A program made the position numbers and the translations under genes. Below the pieces are notes generated by a model. The model was not told the origin of the DNA, did not search any database, and worked only from the letters and a program-made list of their open reading frames with translations. Positions 7,142 to 16,622 of a stretch of 64,000 nt of DNA are shown here, one piece after another. Location: the NCBI GenBank assembly GCA_024710355.1, contig JANJUX010000016.1:62001-126000 (forward strand), in the 5' to 3' direction. The first letter of the stretch is position 1, and each line of letters begins with the position of its first letter. This stretch comes from Candidatus Rifleibacteriota bacterium. GTDB taxonomy: Bacteria; Muiribacteriota; Ozemobacteria; Ozemobacterales; Ozemobacteraceae.

Positions 7142-8539
7142 TCAATCGCGGGCATCTTCATGCACTGCCGGTTCCATGGTAATGCCGGTGTAACCGTAAA
7201 CAATCGAAATGACCGGATTGATCAGATTCAGAAAGGCATACGGCAGATAGGCGAAGGGGTGAATACCCAGCGCTGTTGCCATGAAAGCGCCGCAGGTGTT
7301 CCAGGGAACCAGTGGCGAGGTCAGGGTACCGAAATCTTCCAGACAACGCGACAGATTCTTTGGCGCCAACCCCTTTTCTGCAAAGGCATCTTTATAAATA
7401 CGCCCCGGTATGACAATCGAAAGATACTGGTCGCCCGCCGCCAGATTGCAGAACACGCAGGTAAAAAAGGTCGCGACCACCATCGAGCCGGTCGAACGGG
7501 CATAGGTTAAAATTCGCAAAGCGATAGAATGCAACATGCCCGAACTTTCCATGACCCCGCCAAGGGAAAGGGCGATCATGATCAGCGAAATCGTGCCCAT
7601 CATACTTTCGAGACCGCCGCGGGTGAGCAACTTATCGACAGCCTCTATCCCCGTTTCAGAGACAAAACCCGAATGGGCCGCCTTGATAATCGCCGCCATG
7701 CCGGCATTCTGAAAAATTGCCGCGAACAGCCCACCGAGAACTACCCCGCCGAACAACCCGGGCAAAGCCGGCGTGCGCATGACCACCATTCCGATGACCA
7801 GCAACGGCGGGATCAGCAGCCAGACATTGATCGTGAAATTTTTTGCCAGCGTGTCGAGAATCGCGTTGATACCGGCAACATCAAGTTCCTTGCCAGCGAA
7901 GCTCATGCCCATTATTGCATAAATCACACATGCGATCAGCATGCTCGGGCCAGTTGTCCAGATCATGTGCCTCACATGGTCGAACAGTTTTACCCCGGCC
8001 ATGGCCGGTGCCAGATTCGTTGTATCAGAAAGCGGCGACATCTTGTCACCGAAGTAGGCACCCGAAATGATGGCGCCGGCAACCATACTGGACGGGATAC
8101 CAAGCCCTGAGCCAACCCCCATCAGAGCAATGCCGACGGTCGCGGCGGTGGTCCAGGAACTGCCGGTCGCCAGCGAAACGATGGCGCAGATAATACAGGT
8201 TGCCACCAGAAAAATGCCTGGCGAAATGATCTTCAGACCGTAATAAATCATCGCCGGAACAATGCCCGCCAGCACCCAGACCCCGATAATACAGCCAATA
8301 ATCATTAGTATCAGAATCGACTGCATGCCCATGCCAATTGTGGTCATAATGCCCTTTTCAATCTCAGACCACGAAAAGCCTGACCTTATGGCGACCACAG
8401 CAGCAAAGGCAGTGGTCAGAAGAATCGGGATATGCGGCGAAGCCCCCAGATACATCAGGCCACCGACCAGCGATACGATAAGAAAAATGATGACCGCCAG
8501 GGCCCGTGAAAACGACATGTTGCCCATACCCTGTTGCAT
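7142..8539 (-). CDS. nhaC: NhaC-family Na+/H+ antiporter
   Basis: A 465-residue polytopic inner-membrane protein of the NhaC group, exchanging Na+ for H+ (some members exchange malate/lactate). Typical segments are seen: ATGSSWTTAATVGIALMGVG, then GAYFGDKMSPLSDTTNLAPA, the conserved family core. The start was set at the ATG at 8539 because GGGAG precedes it by 8 nt; the frame extends further upstream to 8608 but without a ribosome-binding site. It may form an operon with the GNAT gene downstream. The 303 bp upstream hold the efflux operon's promoter and operator near the far end and no other gene. Confidence 0.85.
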   Translation of the reverse strand: MQQGMGNMSFSRALAVIIFLIVSLVGGLMYLGASPHIPILLTTAFAAVVAIRSGFSWSEIEKGIMTTIGMGMQSILILMIIGCIIGVWVLAGIVPAMIYYGLKIISPGIFLVATCIICAIVSLATGSSWTTAATVGIALMGVGSGLGIPSSMVAGAIISGAYFGDKMSPLSDTTNLAPAMAGVKLFDHVRHMIWTTGPSMLIACVIYAIMGMSFAGKELDVAGINAILDTLAKNFTINVWLLIPPLLVIGMVVMRTPALPGLFGGVVLGGLFAAIFQNAGMAAIIKAAHSGFVSETGIEAVDKLLTRGGLESMMGTISLIMIALSLGGVMESSGMLHSIALRILTYARSTGSMVVATFFTCVFCNLAAGDQYLSIVIPGRIYKDAFAEKGLAPKNLSRCLEDFGTLTSPLVPWNTCGAFMATALGIHPFAYLPYAFLNLINPVISIVYGYTGITMEPAVHEDARD

Positions 8540-8770
8540 TGAAATCTCCCTGAGCTCAAGTATTTGCTTTAACCCTGTAATGATAAATGCACAACTGCTG
8601 TCAACCAAACATTTTCTTATTTTTCTTTCCTGCCCCCTTTATCATTGTTGCCCGCGCAAAATCAATGACCTCAACGCCCCCCTGCTATTGCCCACGAAGG
8701 CACCGGACGCTTTTATCTGAATTTCACCCGAAAAAAGGTTGCCGTTTGCTCGGTGCTGCTACGGGCACTA

Positions 8771-8816
8771 TTGACATTTTTCGAATTTTCATCTAAAACG
8801 GACTGACTAGTCAGTC
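8771..8816 (+). promoter_or_regulatory. Promoter and TetR operator of the efflux operon
   Basis: TTGACA (8771-8776), a 17-bp spacer and TAAAAC (8794-8799) form a promoter. Directly downstream is a perfect 16-bp palindrome, GACTGACTAGTCAGTC (8801-8816), covering the expected transcription start 27 bp before the TetR gene. Palindromes of this TGACTAGTCA type are common operators of TetR/AcrR repressors. Autorepression relieved by a pump substrate is the simplest reading. Confidence 0.75.
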
Positions 8817-8842
8817 TTGATTCTTTGTGAAAGATTTATTAA

Positions 8843-9418
8843 ATGGCACGCAAACCGACCAAAAAAGACCTGCTGCTCGAAGCCGGCCTCGATATCTTCT
8901 ACGAAAAGGGCTTCGAACGCACCACGATCGACGACATCGTCAGCCGCGCCAATTGCGGCAAGGGCACATTTTATCGTTACTTTACCGGTAAAGAAGCTCT
9001 TTTTGAGGCTCTCGAAAACCGCTTTCGCGATTACCTTCTTGCTGAACTCGAAAGCAGCTGCCCGTATGCCATGCCACCTGCCGAATTCATGCAGGCGGCC
9101 ATGCAGACCACCATCAGAGTTTTTAAACAACACCAGCGCCTCGGCCTCGTAAAATTCGCCCGTGACCAGCAGACTGGCGACCGCGCCGCCAACTGCCACC
9201 CGAAACACCTGCCCAGTATTGCCTATCTGCACAAATATCTGCAAAACCAGATTGAACAGGGAAAAATCAAACCTTTCAAACCCGAAGCCATAACCTCGAC
9301 CCTGTTCGGTGCCGCTCATTTCTATCTTTTCCGTGACTACAAACTCGGCCTTCCGGCCACTACCCAGGAACTCGAAGAAACCGTCGAAATAATTCTCAAG
9401 GGAGTACTGCCACAATGA
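8843..9418 (+). CDS. TetR/AcrR-family transcriptional regulator
   Basis: A 191-residue regulator. The N-terminal 50 residues form a TetR helix-turn-helix (TTIDDIVSRANCGKGTFYRYFTGKEALF). The rest is the helical ligand-binding and dimerisation domain. It is the first gene of a four-gene efflux operon and overlaps the TolC-like gene by 4 bp (ATGA). A perfect palindrome 27 bp upstream is the likely autoregulatory site. It would repress the operon and release DNA on binding a pump substrate; the inducer is unknown. The ribosome-binding site is weak (GAAAG). Confidence 0.9.
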   Translation: MARKPTKKDLLLEAGLDIFYEKGFERTTIDDIVSRANCGKGTFYRYFTGKEALFEALENRFRDYLLAELESSCPYAMPPAEFMQAAMQTTIRVFKQHQRLGLVKFARDQQTGDRAANCHPKHLPSIAYLHKYLQNQIEQGKIKPFKPEAITSTLFGAAHFYLFRDYKLGLPATTQELEETVEIILKGVLPQ

Positions 9419-10773
9419 TTCACCGCAAACTGATTCCCACCCTCATACTCTTCTGTCTGCATCTGACCGCAGGCTGGTCAGCAAATCTGGCAGAATTGGC
9501 TCAAACAGCACTCTCTCGCAATCTCAGCCTGCATATTTCCGATCTCGAAATCGAGCAAAGCTTCATCGAAGAAAAAAGAGCCCTCAACGCCCTGATTCCA
9601 GACGTTAACTTCAATATCAACAAAACCCACAAGGATTTTAAGGACGATTACCAGAAAAAAAGCCCGGCCAGCATCGATAACATGCTGAGCTACTCACTCA
9701 AGCTCACCCAGAGTTACCCTGGCCTCGGCAGAATCCCGGTGATTCAGCGTGAAATAGCTGCCCTGAAATCAGACATGAAAAAGACATACAAAGAAAACCA
9801 GAAAATCAGGGTGCTGCGTGACCTTACCCGCATCTACTTCAAGATGGTGCGCGATCAGGAACTGATGAAGATCCACGAAACCGACCTGATTCTGATTGCC
9901 GAACTGATGAAAGTTGCCAAACTCAACGAAGAACTCGGGCTGGTGCTGCGTAACGACATTCTCAGAATCGAAGTAGAACAGCTGAACTCTAATTCTGAAC
10001 TGGTTAAGGCCCGCAACAGCTTTGGTGACCTCAAATACGATCTCGCCGCCGTTCTCGACATCCAGAACCCAGAAGAAATCAAGCTCGACCTGGCGAAGGG
10101 GCTCAGATTCGCGCCCGCCAGCCATACCACTGAAAGCCTGCTTCCCGACCTTTTTAAAATCGATAACGACATCAATCTCGCCCGCACTGACCTGCAGATT
10201 CTCAATAAAACGGTAAGATCGGCCCGCAGCGCCAACCTGCCAACCCTGACCATCGATGCCTCATACAACCATGGCCGAAAAGTAGGCCCCATCGAGGGCA
10301 CCCGCGACTTTGCCACCACCTTCATCCTCAGCACGCCCGTCTATAACGGCAACGACATCGAAAACGCCGTCAGACTCGCGCAGAAGTCTGAAGAAATCGT
10401 AAAACTTCGCATTCAGGATCTTTCGAACACCAAAAAGGCACTGCTCGAAAAGGCAGTTGCTGATTACAACGAAGCCCTCGCCCGTATCAGTTTTGCCGAA
10501 AAGATGGTCGAACAGAGTATCGAGAACATGCGCATCGTGTTTACCCGCTATCAGGAAGGGGCCTCGTCGATCGTCGAGCTTATCGATGCCCAGCGCCTCC
10601 TGACCAACTCTTCGCAGACCGCCATAAAAGCTTTCTATGACGAGCGTGAACGTCTCGCTGAGATTCTGCTGCTGCTGCATCGCTTTGACGAACTGTTCAA
10701 TCTTGACCAGAACGCCTCGATTCTTAACACCGACTTTCTCATGCAAACCCTTAAAATTGGAGAAAACAAATGA
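9415..10773 (+). CDS. TolC-family outer-membrane efflux protein
   Basis: A 452-residue protein with a signal peptide (about 22 residues, ending GWSA) and two long helical regions with the coiled-coil repeat of TolC-type outer membrane factors. The pattern of periplasmic helices plus short strands (NFNINKTHKDFK, then TIDASYNHGRK) fits an OM barrel with a periplasmic tunnel. It would be the exit duct of the tripartite pump. It overlaps the regulator by 4 bp and the next gene by 4 bp, indicating translational coupling. Confidence 0.88.
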   Translation: MIHRKLIPTLILFCLHLTAGWSANLAELAQTALSRNLSLHISDLEIEQSFIEEKRALNALIPDVNFNINKTHKDFKDDYQKKSPASIDNMLSYSLKLTQSYPGLGRIPVIQREIAALKSDMKKTYKENQKIRVLRDLTRIYFKMVRDQELMKIHETDLILIAELMKVAKLNEELGLVLRNDILRIEVEQLNSNSELVKARNSFGDLKYDLAAVLDIQNPEEIKLDLAKGLRFAPASHTTESLLPDLFKIDNDINLARTDLQILNKTVRSARSANLPTLTIDASYNHGRKVGPIEGTRDFATTFILSTPVYNGNDIENAVRLAQKSEEIVKLRIQDLSNTKKALLEKAVADYNEALARISFAEKMVEQSIENMRIVFTRYQEGASSIVELIDAQRLLTNSSQTAIKAFYDERERLAEILLLLHRFDELFNLDQNASILNTDFLMQTLKIGENK

Positions 10774-11840
10774 AGCCTCGAATCATCGCCTGCATTTTCT
10801 CACTTATGCTGGCCTCTGTGGCCGCTTTTGGGCAAACCAGTGTTGTAACCGTCAAGCCGCAGTCAGGTACAATCCGAAAACTCCTGCAGTTCACCGGTGA
10901 AACCAGGCCCGTCGTCGAAGCCTATGCCGCCGCCGACGTCAACGGCCCCGTTTCGCAGATCATGGTTGAAGACGGGCAGAAAGTCGCACTCAGCCAGCCT
11001 CTCGGTAAAATCGACGACATTCGCTTCGCCATAACCCTGCGCCAGATGGAAGCCGCCCTCGAACGCGCCAAACAGCAGCTGCAGGATGACGAAAAAGACT
11101 ACGAACGCAATAAAACACTGTTCGATAGCAAAGCGATCACCCAGAAAAGCCTCGACGCAGCCCTGACCAACTACATCAAGGGCAAAACCACAGCGAAACA
11201 GGCGCAGGCAGATTATGACAAGGCAAAACTCGACCTCGATCGCTGCGTTATCAGATCACCAATCGCAGGCTATTTCGTCGACCGCTCGATCGAACTCGGC
11301 CAGGCGATGGCCCGCGGCCAGAACATGGGCAAGGTCATCGATCTCGACGACATCTACGTCGATGCCCGCATCCCAGAATCTGAAATCAGAAATATCAGAA
11401 AAGGCCAGAAATGCCTTATCGAAGATAAATATGAAGGTACCGTCGAGCATATAGATCTCTACGCCGACAATTCGCGCTCATTCAAAGTGCGCATAAGAGT
11501 GAAAAACCCAGACCTGTTTTTTCGCGGCAATATGTTCGTTAAAGGCAGTATCACCCTCGAACAGTTCGATAACGCGCCACTTTTTCCGTCACAGGCCATT
11601 CGTAATTTCCGTGGCGACCTCTACGTCTTCACCGTCAAAAACGGCAAGGCGGTTCGCAATAAAATCAGCCTGATCGCCCAGGAAAGCGAATCAAGCTATG
11701 CCGACCAGATCGGCCTCGACAGCGAAATAATCACTGTCGGCCAGGATAGCCTCGACAACGGCAGTGAAGTAATTGTCAGAAACAATGGCAACGGTAATGG
11801 GCAACAGAAGCCGGTCACCGGCGATGCCGCAAACAACTGA
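10770..11840 (+). CDS. RND efflux periplasmic adaptor (membrane fusion protein)
   Basis: A 356-residue protein with a signal peptide (ending AAFG). The order is typical of HlyD/AcrA-like adaptors: a lipoyl half near residues 50-75 (GPVSQIMVEDGQKV), a helical hairpin about 85-155, the second lipoyl half (CVIRSPIAGYFVDRSIELGQ), then beta-barrel and membrane-proximal domains. A Gly/Asn-rich tail ends it. It links the inner-membrane pump to the TolC-like duct. It overlaps the upstream gene by 4 bp and is 15 bp ahead of the RND gene. Confidence 0.9.
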   Translation: MKPRIIACIFSLMLASVAAFGQTSVVTVKPQSGTIRKLLQFTGETRPVVEAYAAADVNGPVSQIMVEDGQKVALSQPLGKIDDIRFAITLRQMEAALERAKQQLQDDEKDYERNKTLFDSKAITQKSLDAALTNYIKGKTTAKQAQADYDKAKLDLDRCVIRSPIAGYFVDRSIELGQAMARGQNMGKVIDLDDIYVDARIPESEIRNIRKGQKCLIEDKYEGTVEHIDLYADNSRSFKVRIRVKNPDLFFRGNMFVKGSITLEQFDNAPLFPSQAIRNFRGDLYVFTVKNGKAVRNKISLIAQESESSYADQIGLDSEIITVGQDSLDNGSEVIVRNNGNGNGQQKPVTGDAANN

Positions 11841-11855
11841 ATCTGAAAGCATAAT

Positions 11856-14800
11856 ATGAGCATACCAAGAACATCAATCAATCGCCCCATTTCGGTCACC
11901 ATGCTGATGCTTGGCATGGCACTGATCGGCTTCGGTGCCTTCCTCACCTTTAACGTCGCACTGTTTCCGAATATCGATATTCCGGTCGCTTTCGTGCAGG
12001 CCCCCTACCCCGGTGTCGACCCGGCCGAAATCGAAACCATCGTCACCAAAAAGCTCGAAGACGAAATCAACTCGGTCGAAAATATCGATAAAATCGAATC
12101 ATACTCAGCCGAAGGCTATTCGCAAACCGTAATCAACTTTAAATTCGGCACCGACCTCGACCTGGCCGCCGTTGATCTGCGTGCCAAGGTCGACCAGGCC
12201 AAGCGCAATCTGCCCCGTGACATGGAACAGGTCACGGTTTCAAAGGTCGACATCAATGCTTTTCCGGTTCTTAACATCGCTCTGGGTGGCAATTACGACC
12301 TCGTCGAACTGCGCCGCATCGCCGACCGCGAAATCAAACCGGCATTTCAGCAAATCAGCGGCGTCGCCAACGTTGAAGTCAAGGGCGGTCTGCAGCGTGA
12401 AATCAGGGTTAAAATCAGCCCTGAACGCATGCTCGCCTACGAATTGACCATTGATGACGTAATAACGGCTGTAAGCAAAGACAACCAGAACACGCCACTT
12501 GGCAATATCAACGAGGGCTCTTTCAAATACCTGCTGCGCTCCGAAGGTCAGGTCAAAAACCCGCAACAGCTCGGCACCATCATCATCAAGGAAATAAATC
12601 GCCGCCCGATCTACCTCTCAGAAATTGCCACGATCGATGATCAATACAAAGAAATCGAATCAACCTCGCGCATCAACGGCCAGCCTTCGGTTACCCTCGA
12701 AATCAAGAAAACCGCTGACGCCAATCCGGTTCTCATATCTGATGCCGCTCAAAGTCTGATTCCGAAGCTCGAAGAAAAATACAAGGGGCGCCTGACCATC
12801 ACCGTCGGCAACGACCAGACCGGTTTTATCAGAGACACGATTCAGATGGTCAAAGATAATGCCCTGTTGGGCGGGCTTCTCGCTATCATCGTTCTGTTCA
12901 TCTTTCTGCAGAATTATCGCTCGACCTTCATCATCGGAACCAGCATTCCGCTGGCCATCGTCTCAACCTTCGGATTCCTGTCGTTTCATGAAGATATCTC
13001 ACTCAACCTCATGACTCTCGGTGGTCTCGCCCTTGGCATCGGCATGATGGTCGACAACGCCATCGTCGTCATGGAAAACATCTATCGTTTCTACACAGAA
13101 AACCCGCAAGGCGACCGTATAGACCTGGCAACCAAAGCATCTGAAGAGGTTTTCATGCCGGTTCTTGCTTCGACCGCCACCACGGTCGCGGTTTTTCTGC
13201 CAATCGGTTTTGTTCCGGCAGTTGTTGGTGAAATCTTCTTTAACATGTCGCTGGCAATCATTTATTCGCTGCTGGCATCACTTCTGGTGGCAATAACCTT
13301 TCTGCCGATGCTGTGTTCAAGATTTCTCGTTCTTGACGGTCTTTTCATTGAAACCATCATCGTAAGAATGTACAAAGCTCTGATTCAGTGGGGCTTTAAA
13401 AACCAGGTAAAAACGATTCTGGGTTTGACCGGCCTTTTCGCTCTGCCGGCGCTCGGATTCTACTTTGGCTTGAGTAACCCGGCAGTTATCGGGCTGCTCG
13501 AAAAAACACCTCTGGCCGGCCGCGCCTTCAGCCCTGGTTTCGACAGTCTGCTTGCTTCAGCATTGATCATTCTGGCAATTCTGCTGCTGCCTCTTTTAAT
13601 TGCTGCCTTCTTTAAGGTCTTTAACTTTCTCACCGCAAAAATTCTCTTTCCGATAATTGACGGCCTGATCATGAATGTTCTTCGCCGCATCTATTTGAAG
13701 GTTCTGAAATCCCTGCTGCAGCACTGGTATCTGCGCCTGGCCTACTGCCTGGCAATCCTGGCGGTATTTCTTCTGGCAATCTTCAACCAGCCCGCGATGA
13801 GCTTTTTCCCCGACATGGACCGCGGTGAAATGACCATCTCATTTGAAACTCCAGAAGGTACCAGTGTCGAAAAAACCGACGAAATCACGAAGCAGATCGA
13901 GGCGACCCTGCTGCAGATTCCTGAGATCAGCAAGGTAATTACCAACTCGGCCGTTGGTAAGGGCACCCTCTCGGTCAAGCTGACGCCCAAACAAGAACGC
14001 ACCCTGTCAACCAAAGACATTACCGACATTATTCGGCCGAAGGTCGATATCATCCCGGGCATCCGCACCATTGATTACAAAGAACCCAAAATGGGCGCAC
14101 CCTCACGCGGCAAGTCGATTCAGATCGAAGTTATGGGTGACGACTTCGAAGTCATTGAAAACATCTGTCTGCAAGTCTATGACCGCATCAAAGACATCCC
14201 CGGTCTTAAAGATCTTGAAAATGGTGTCAAGACAGGCCGCCCCGAATTCAGACTCGTTTTTGACCGCGAGAAGATCCGCGATATGGGCCTCAGCCTGGTT
14301 AAAATTGCCGAAATGGCCCGCAGTCACGTTTATGGCACACTCGCCGGCAAATACCGCGAGAACAACGACGAATTCGATATTCGCGTCGAAGCCGCCGATC
14401 TCTCGAAGGACAAAATTGCCAAACTCAAAGACCTCGAAATATCGCTCGAAAAGGGCAAGTTCATCAAACTCGGCCAGGTGGCGAAATTTATGCCGGCAAC
14501 CGGCTACAGCGTCATCGAACGCAAAAATATCGCGCGCCGCCTGATTGTTCAGGCTAACCCTGATGAACGCCCAATCGGCGCCATTACCAACGACATCAAC
14601 GAAAAAATCAAAGACATCAAAATGCCACCGGGCTACGTCATCAACTTCGGCGGCGAAAACGAAGAAATGGTCAAAGCCTTTAAATATCTCGCTGTCGCGC
14701 TGCTGGCCTCAGTTCTTCTGGTCTATATGATCATGGCCTCGCAGTTTGAGTCTCTGCTCTACCCCTTCCTGATCATGTTCACGATCCCGCTCTCGTATAT

Positions 14801-15209
14801 CGGCGTCGTGACTGGTCTGCAGGTCATGGGCTTTGCCTTCAGCGTCACTGCAATGATCGGCATCATCATGCTCGCCGGAATCGCCGTTAACAACGGCATC
14901 ATTCTGATCGAATTCATTCTGCAACGCCGGCGCGATCTGAACGAAAGCGACTTCGATGCGGCCATGGCAGCCGGCAGTCTCAGATTCAGACCGATTCTCA
15001 TGACCATGATGACAACCCTTCTTGGCATGTTCCCTCTGGCAATGGGCATCGGTGCGGGTGCTGACTTTTACCAGCCGCTGGCCATATCTGTGTCTGGCGG
15101 CCTGCTGGTCTCGACCCTGATCACTCTTACTTTCGTTCCGACCATTTTCATCATGGCCGAAAACATCATCAGCTTTATCAAATCATTCATGGCTGATTTC
15201 ACCAGATAA
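11856..15209 (+). CDS. RND efflux transporter, HAE1/AcrB-like, with extra membrane insert
   Basis: A 1117-residue inner-membrane proton-driven pump. It has the family N-terminus (INRPISVTMLMLGMALIGFGAF), a docking/porter region, and TM4 motif GIGMMVDNAIVVMEN, in which the first of the two proton-relay Asp residues is kept and the second is Asn, as in many family members. The C-terminal half repeats the fold (ANPDERPIGA; GGENEEMVKAF; AVNNGIILIEF). It is longer than the usual 1020-1050 residues. Residues about 510-615, between the two halves, hold an insert with at least two additional hydrophobic segments. It is the last gene of the TetR operon. Substrates are unknown, probably drugs, solvents or lipids. 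Confidence 0.92.
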   Translation: MSIPRTSINRPISVTMLMLGMALIGFGAFLTFNVALFPNIDIPVAFVQAPYPGVDPAEIETIVTKKLEDEINSVENIDKIESYSAEGYSQTVINFKFGTDLDLAAVDLRAKVDQAKRNLPRDMEQVTVSKVDINAFPVLNIALGGNYDLVELRRIADREIKPAFQQISGVANVEVKGGLQREIRVKISPERMLAYELTIDDVITAVSKDNQNTPLGNINEGSFKYLLRSEGQVKNPQQLGTIIIKEINRRPIYLSEIATIDDQYKEIESTSRINGQPSVTLEIKKTADANPVLISDAAQSLIPKLEEKYKGRLTITVGNDQTGFIRDTIQMVKDNALLGGLLAIIVLFIFLQNYRSTFIIGTSIPLAIVSTFGFLSFHEDISLNLMTLGGLALGIGMMVDNAIVVMENIYRFYTENPQGDRIDLATKASEEVFMPVLASTATTVAVFLPIGFVPAVVGEIFFNMSLAIIYSLLASLLVAITFLPMLCSRFLVLDGLFIETIIVRMYKALIQWGFKNQVKTILGLTGLFALPALGFYFGLSNPAVIGLLEKTPLAGRAFSPGFDSLLASALIILAILLLPLLIAAFFKVFNFLTAKILFPIIDGLIMNVLRRIYLKVLKSLLQHWYLRLAYCLAILAVFLLAIFNQPAMSFFPDMDRGEMTISFETPEGTSVEKTDEITKQIEATLLQIPEISKVITNSAVGKGTLSVKLTPKQERTLSTKDITDIIRPKVDIIPGIRTIDYKEPKMGAPSRGKSIQIEVMGDDFEVIENICLQVYDRIKDIPGLKDLENGVKTGRPEFRLVFDREKIRDMGLSLVKIAEMARSHVYGTLAGKYRENNDEFDIRVEAADLSKDKIAKLKDLEISLEKGKFIKLGQVAKFMPATGYSVIERKNIARRLIVQANPDERPIGAITNDINEKIKDIKMPPGYVINFGGENEEMVKAFKYLAVALLASVLLVYMIMASQFESLLYPFLIMFTIPLSYIGVVTGLQVMGFAFSVTAMIGIIMLAGIAVNNGIILIEFILQRRRDLNESDFDAAMAAGSLRFRPILMTMMTTLLGMFPLAMGIGAGADFYQPLAISVSGGLLVSTLITLTFVPTIFIMAENIISFIKSFMADFTR

Positions 15210-15232
15210 TTCACCGGCAGAATAGCAGTTCA

Positions 15233-15259
15233 GGCGGGGGTTGCACAACCCCCGCCTTT
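15233..15259 (+). terminator. Intrinsic terminator of the efflux operon
   Basis: A perfect 11-bp stem, GGCGGGGGTTG (15233-15243) and CAACCCCCGCC (15246-15256), with a 2-nt nominal loop (wider in RNA), followed by TTTATTAT. It closes the TetR-OMF-MFP-RND transcript 24 bp after the stop codon. Confidence 0.88.
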
Positions 15260-15306
15260 ATTATACAATGTTTGCCCACAGATTAGAGAAACCGAAAAGG
15301 ATGACT

Positions 15307-16557
15307 ATGAAATCACAGCAGAATAAGTTTGATGTATCGATCACTTCAGAAATCGGCGAACTCGAAGGGGTTATTCTGCACACGCCCGGCCTCGAAATCG
15401 AAAATATGACCCCCGGTAATGCCGAACGCGCCCTGTACAGCGACGTTCTCAATCTCTCGGTCGCCTCGCTTGAATACGATCAGCTGCGCATCGTTCTCGA
15501 AAAACACACGAATGTTTTTCAGGTCAGAAAGCTTCTTGAACAGGTTCTCCATAATTCCAAAGTCAGGGCCAGCCTCATCGAGCGCATCTGCCGCAACGAA
15601 AACGCCCTCGACATAATGCCTGAACTCCAGGCCATGAAAGAAAAAGAACTGTGCCGCTGCCTGCTCGAAGGCGTTCTCATGAAGAAAGACAACCTTTCGC
15701 GCTTTCTCAGCAACGAGCGTTACTCACTGCGACCACTGCACAACTTTTTCTTCACCCGCGATCTGGCGGTGGCAATCAATGACTGGGTACTGATTGCCCG
15801 CATGGCAAACAAGGTCAGAAGCCGCGAAGCCATGATCATGGAGGCGATTTTCGATTACCACCCGATGTTCGCGGTTAAAACCCTCAATATGCAGACAGTC
15901 GACACCGCTCACATCGAAGGCGGCGACGTTCTCGTCGCCAGGCACGACATCCTCATGATCGGCATCGGCGCCAGAAGCACCCCTGAAACCGTCGACCTGC
16001 TCGTCGAACATTTCAAAGCCCTTAAAAAACCGCAGCACATTCTCGTTCAGGAGCTCCCGATGACTCCCGAATCCTTCATTCACCTCGACATGGTATTCAC
16101 CCTGCTCGACCACGACACCTGCATGATCTACGAACCGGTGATCATGCAGCCGAATCGCTATAAAACCGTGCTGATAACCATAGATAACGGCCAGGTCAAA
16201 ATCTCGGAAGAACGCAACCTGCTCACTGCTCTCGACCGCCTCGGCATGCCAATGACCCCGATCCTGTGCGGCGGCTCTTCCGACCCCTGGATTCAGGAAC
16301 GCGAACAATGGCACAGCGGCGCCAACTTCTTTGCCCTCGGCCCCGGCCGCATCATCGGCTACCGCCGCAATATCAACACCATTGAAGAACTCGACCGCAA
16401 AGGCTTTGCCATCATCGACGCCACCGATGTCGTCGAAAACAAGGTCGACCTCAGCCGATACGGCCGCTGCGTCATTACCATCGACGGCTCAGAACTGGCA
16501 CGCGGTGGCGGTGGCTGCCGCTGCATGACCATGCCCATCCGCCGCAAACCGATTTGA
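15307..16557 (+). CDS. arcA: Arginine deiminase
   Basis: A 416-residue enzyme hydrolysing L-arginine to citrulline and ammonia, the first step of the ADI pathway. Family motifs are clear: FFTRDLAVAIND, HIEGGDVLVA, HLDMVFTLLDHDTCMIY and a C-terminal GGGCRCMTMPI, whose Cys406 aligns with the catalytic Cys of known ADIs. The length matches the family (about 405-418). The start at 15307 was chosen because AAAAGG lies 6 nt upstream; ATG 15301 is too close to it. No arcB, arcC or arginine/ornithine antiporter is adjacent, so it is a solitary copy. No clear terminator follows. Confidence 0.92.
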   Translation: MKSQQNKFDVSITSEIGELEGVILHTPGLEIENMTPGNAERALYSDVLNLSVASLEYDQLRIVLEKHTNVFQVRKLLEQVLHNSKVRASLIERICRNENALDIMPELQAMKEKELCRCLLEGVLMKKDNLSRFLSNERYSLRPLHNFFFTRDLAVAINDWVLIARMANKVRSREAMIMEAIFDYHPMFAVKTLNMQTVDTAHIEGGDVLVARHDILMIGIGARSTPETVDLLVEHFKALKKPQHILVQELPMTPESFIHLDMVFTLLDHDTCMIYEPVIMQPNRYKTVLITIDNGQVKISEERNLLTALDRLGMPMTPILCGGSSDPWIQEREQWHSGANFFALGPGRIIGYRRNINTIEELDRKGFAIIDATDVVENKVDLSRYGRCVITIDGSELARGGGGCRCMTMPIRRKPI

Positions 16558-16622
16558 CCCGCTGTTTCTAAAGTCTGATTGGCAAACAGGCTCTGACATG
16601 AGATAATGATCAGAGAGGTGTT

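Noticed and set aside
8540..8608. A 23-residue N-terminal extension of the NhaC-like protein
   Set aside because: ATG 8539 has a well-placed GGGAG; the upstream start has none.
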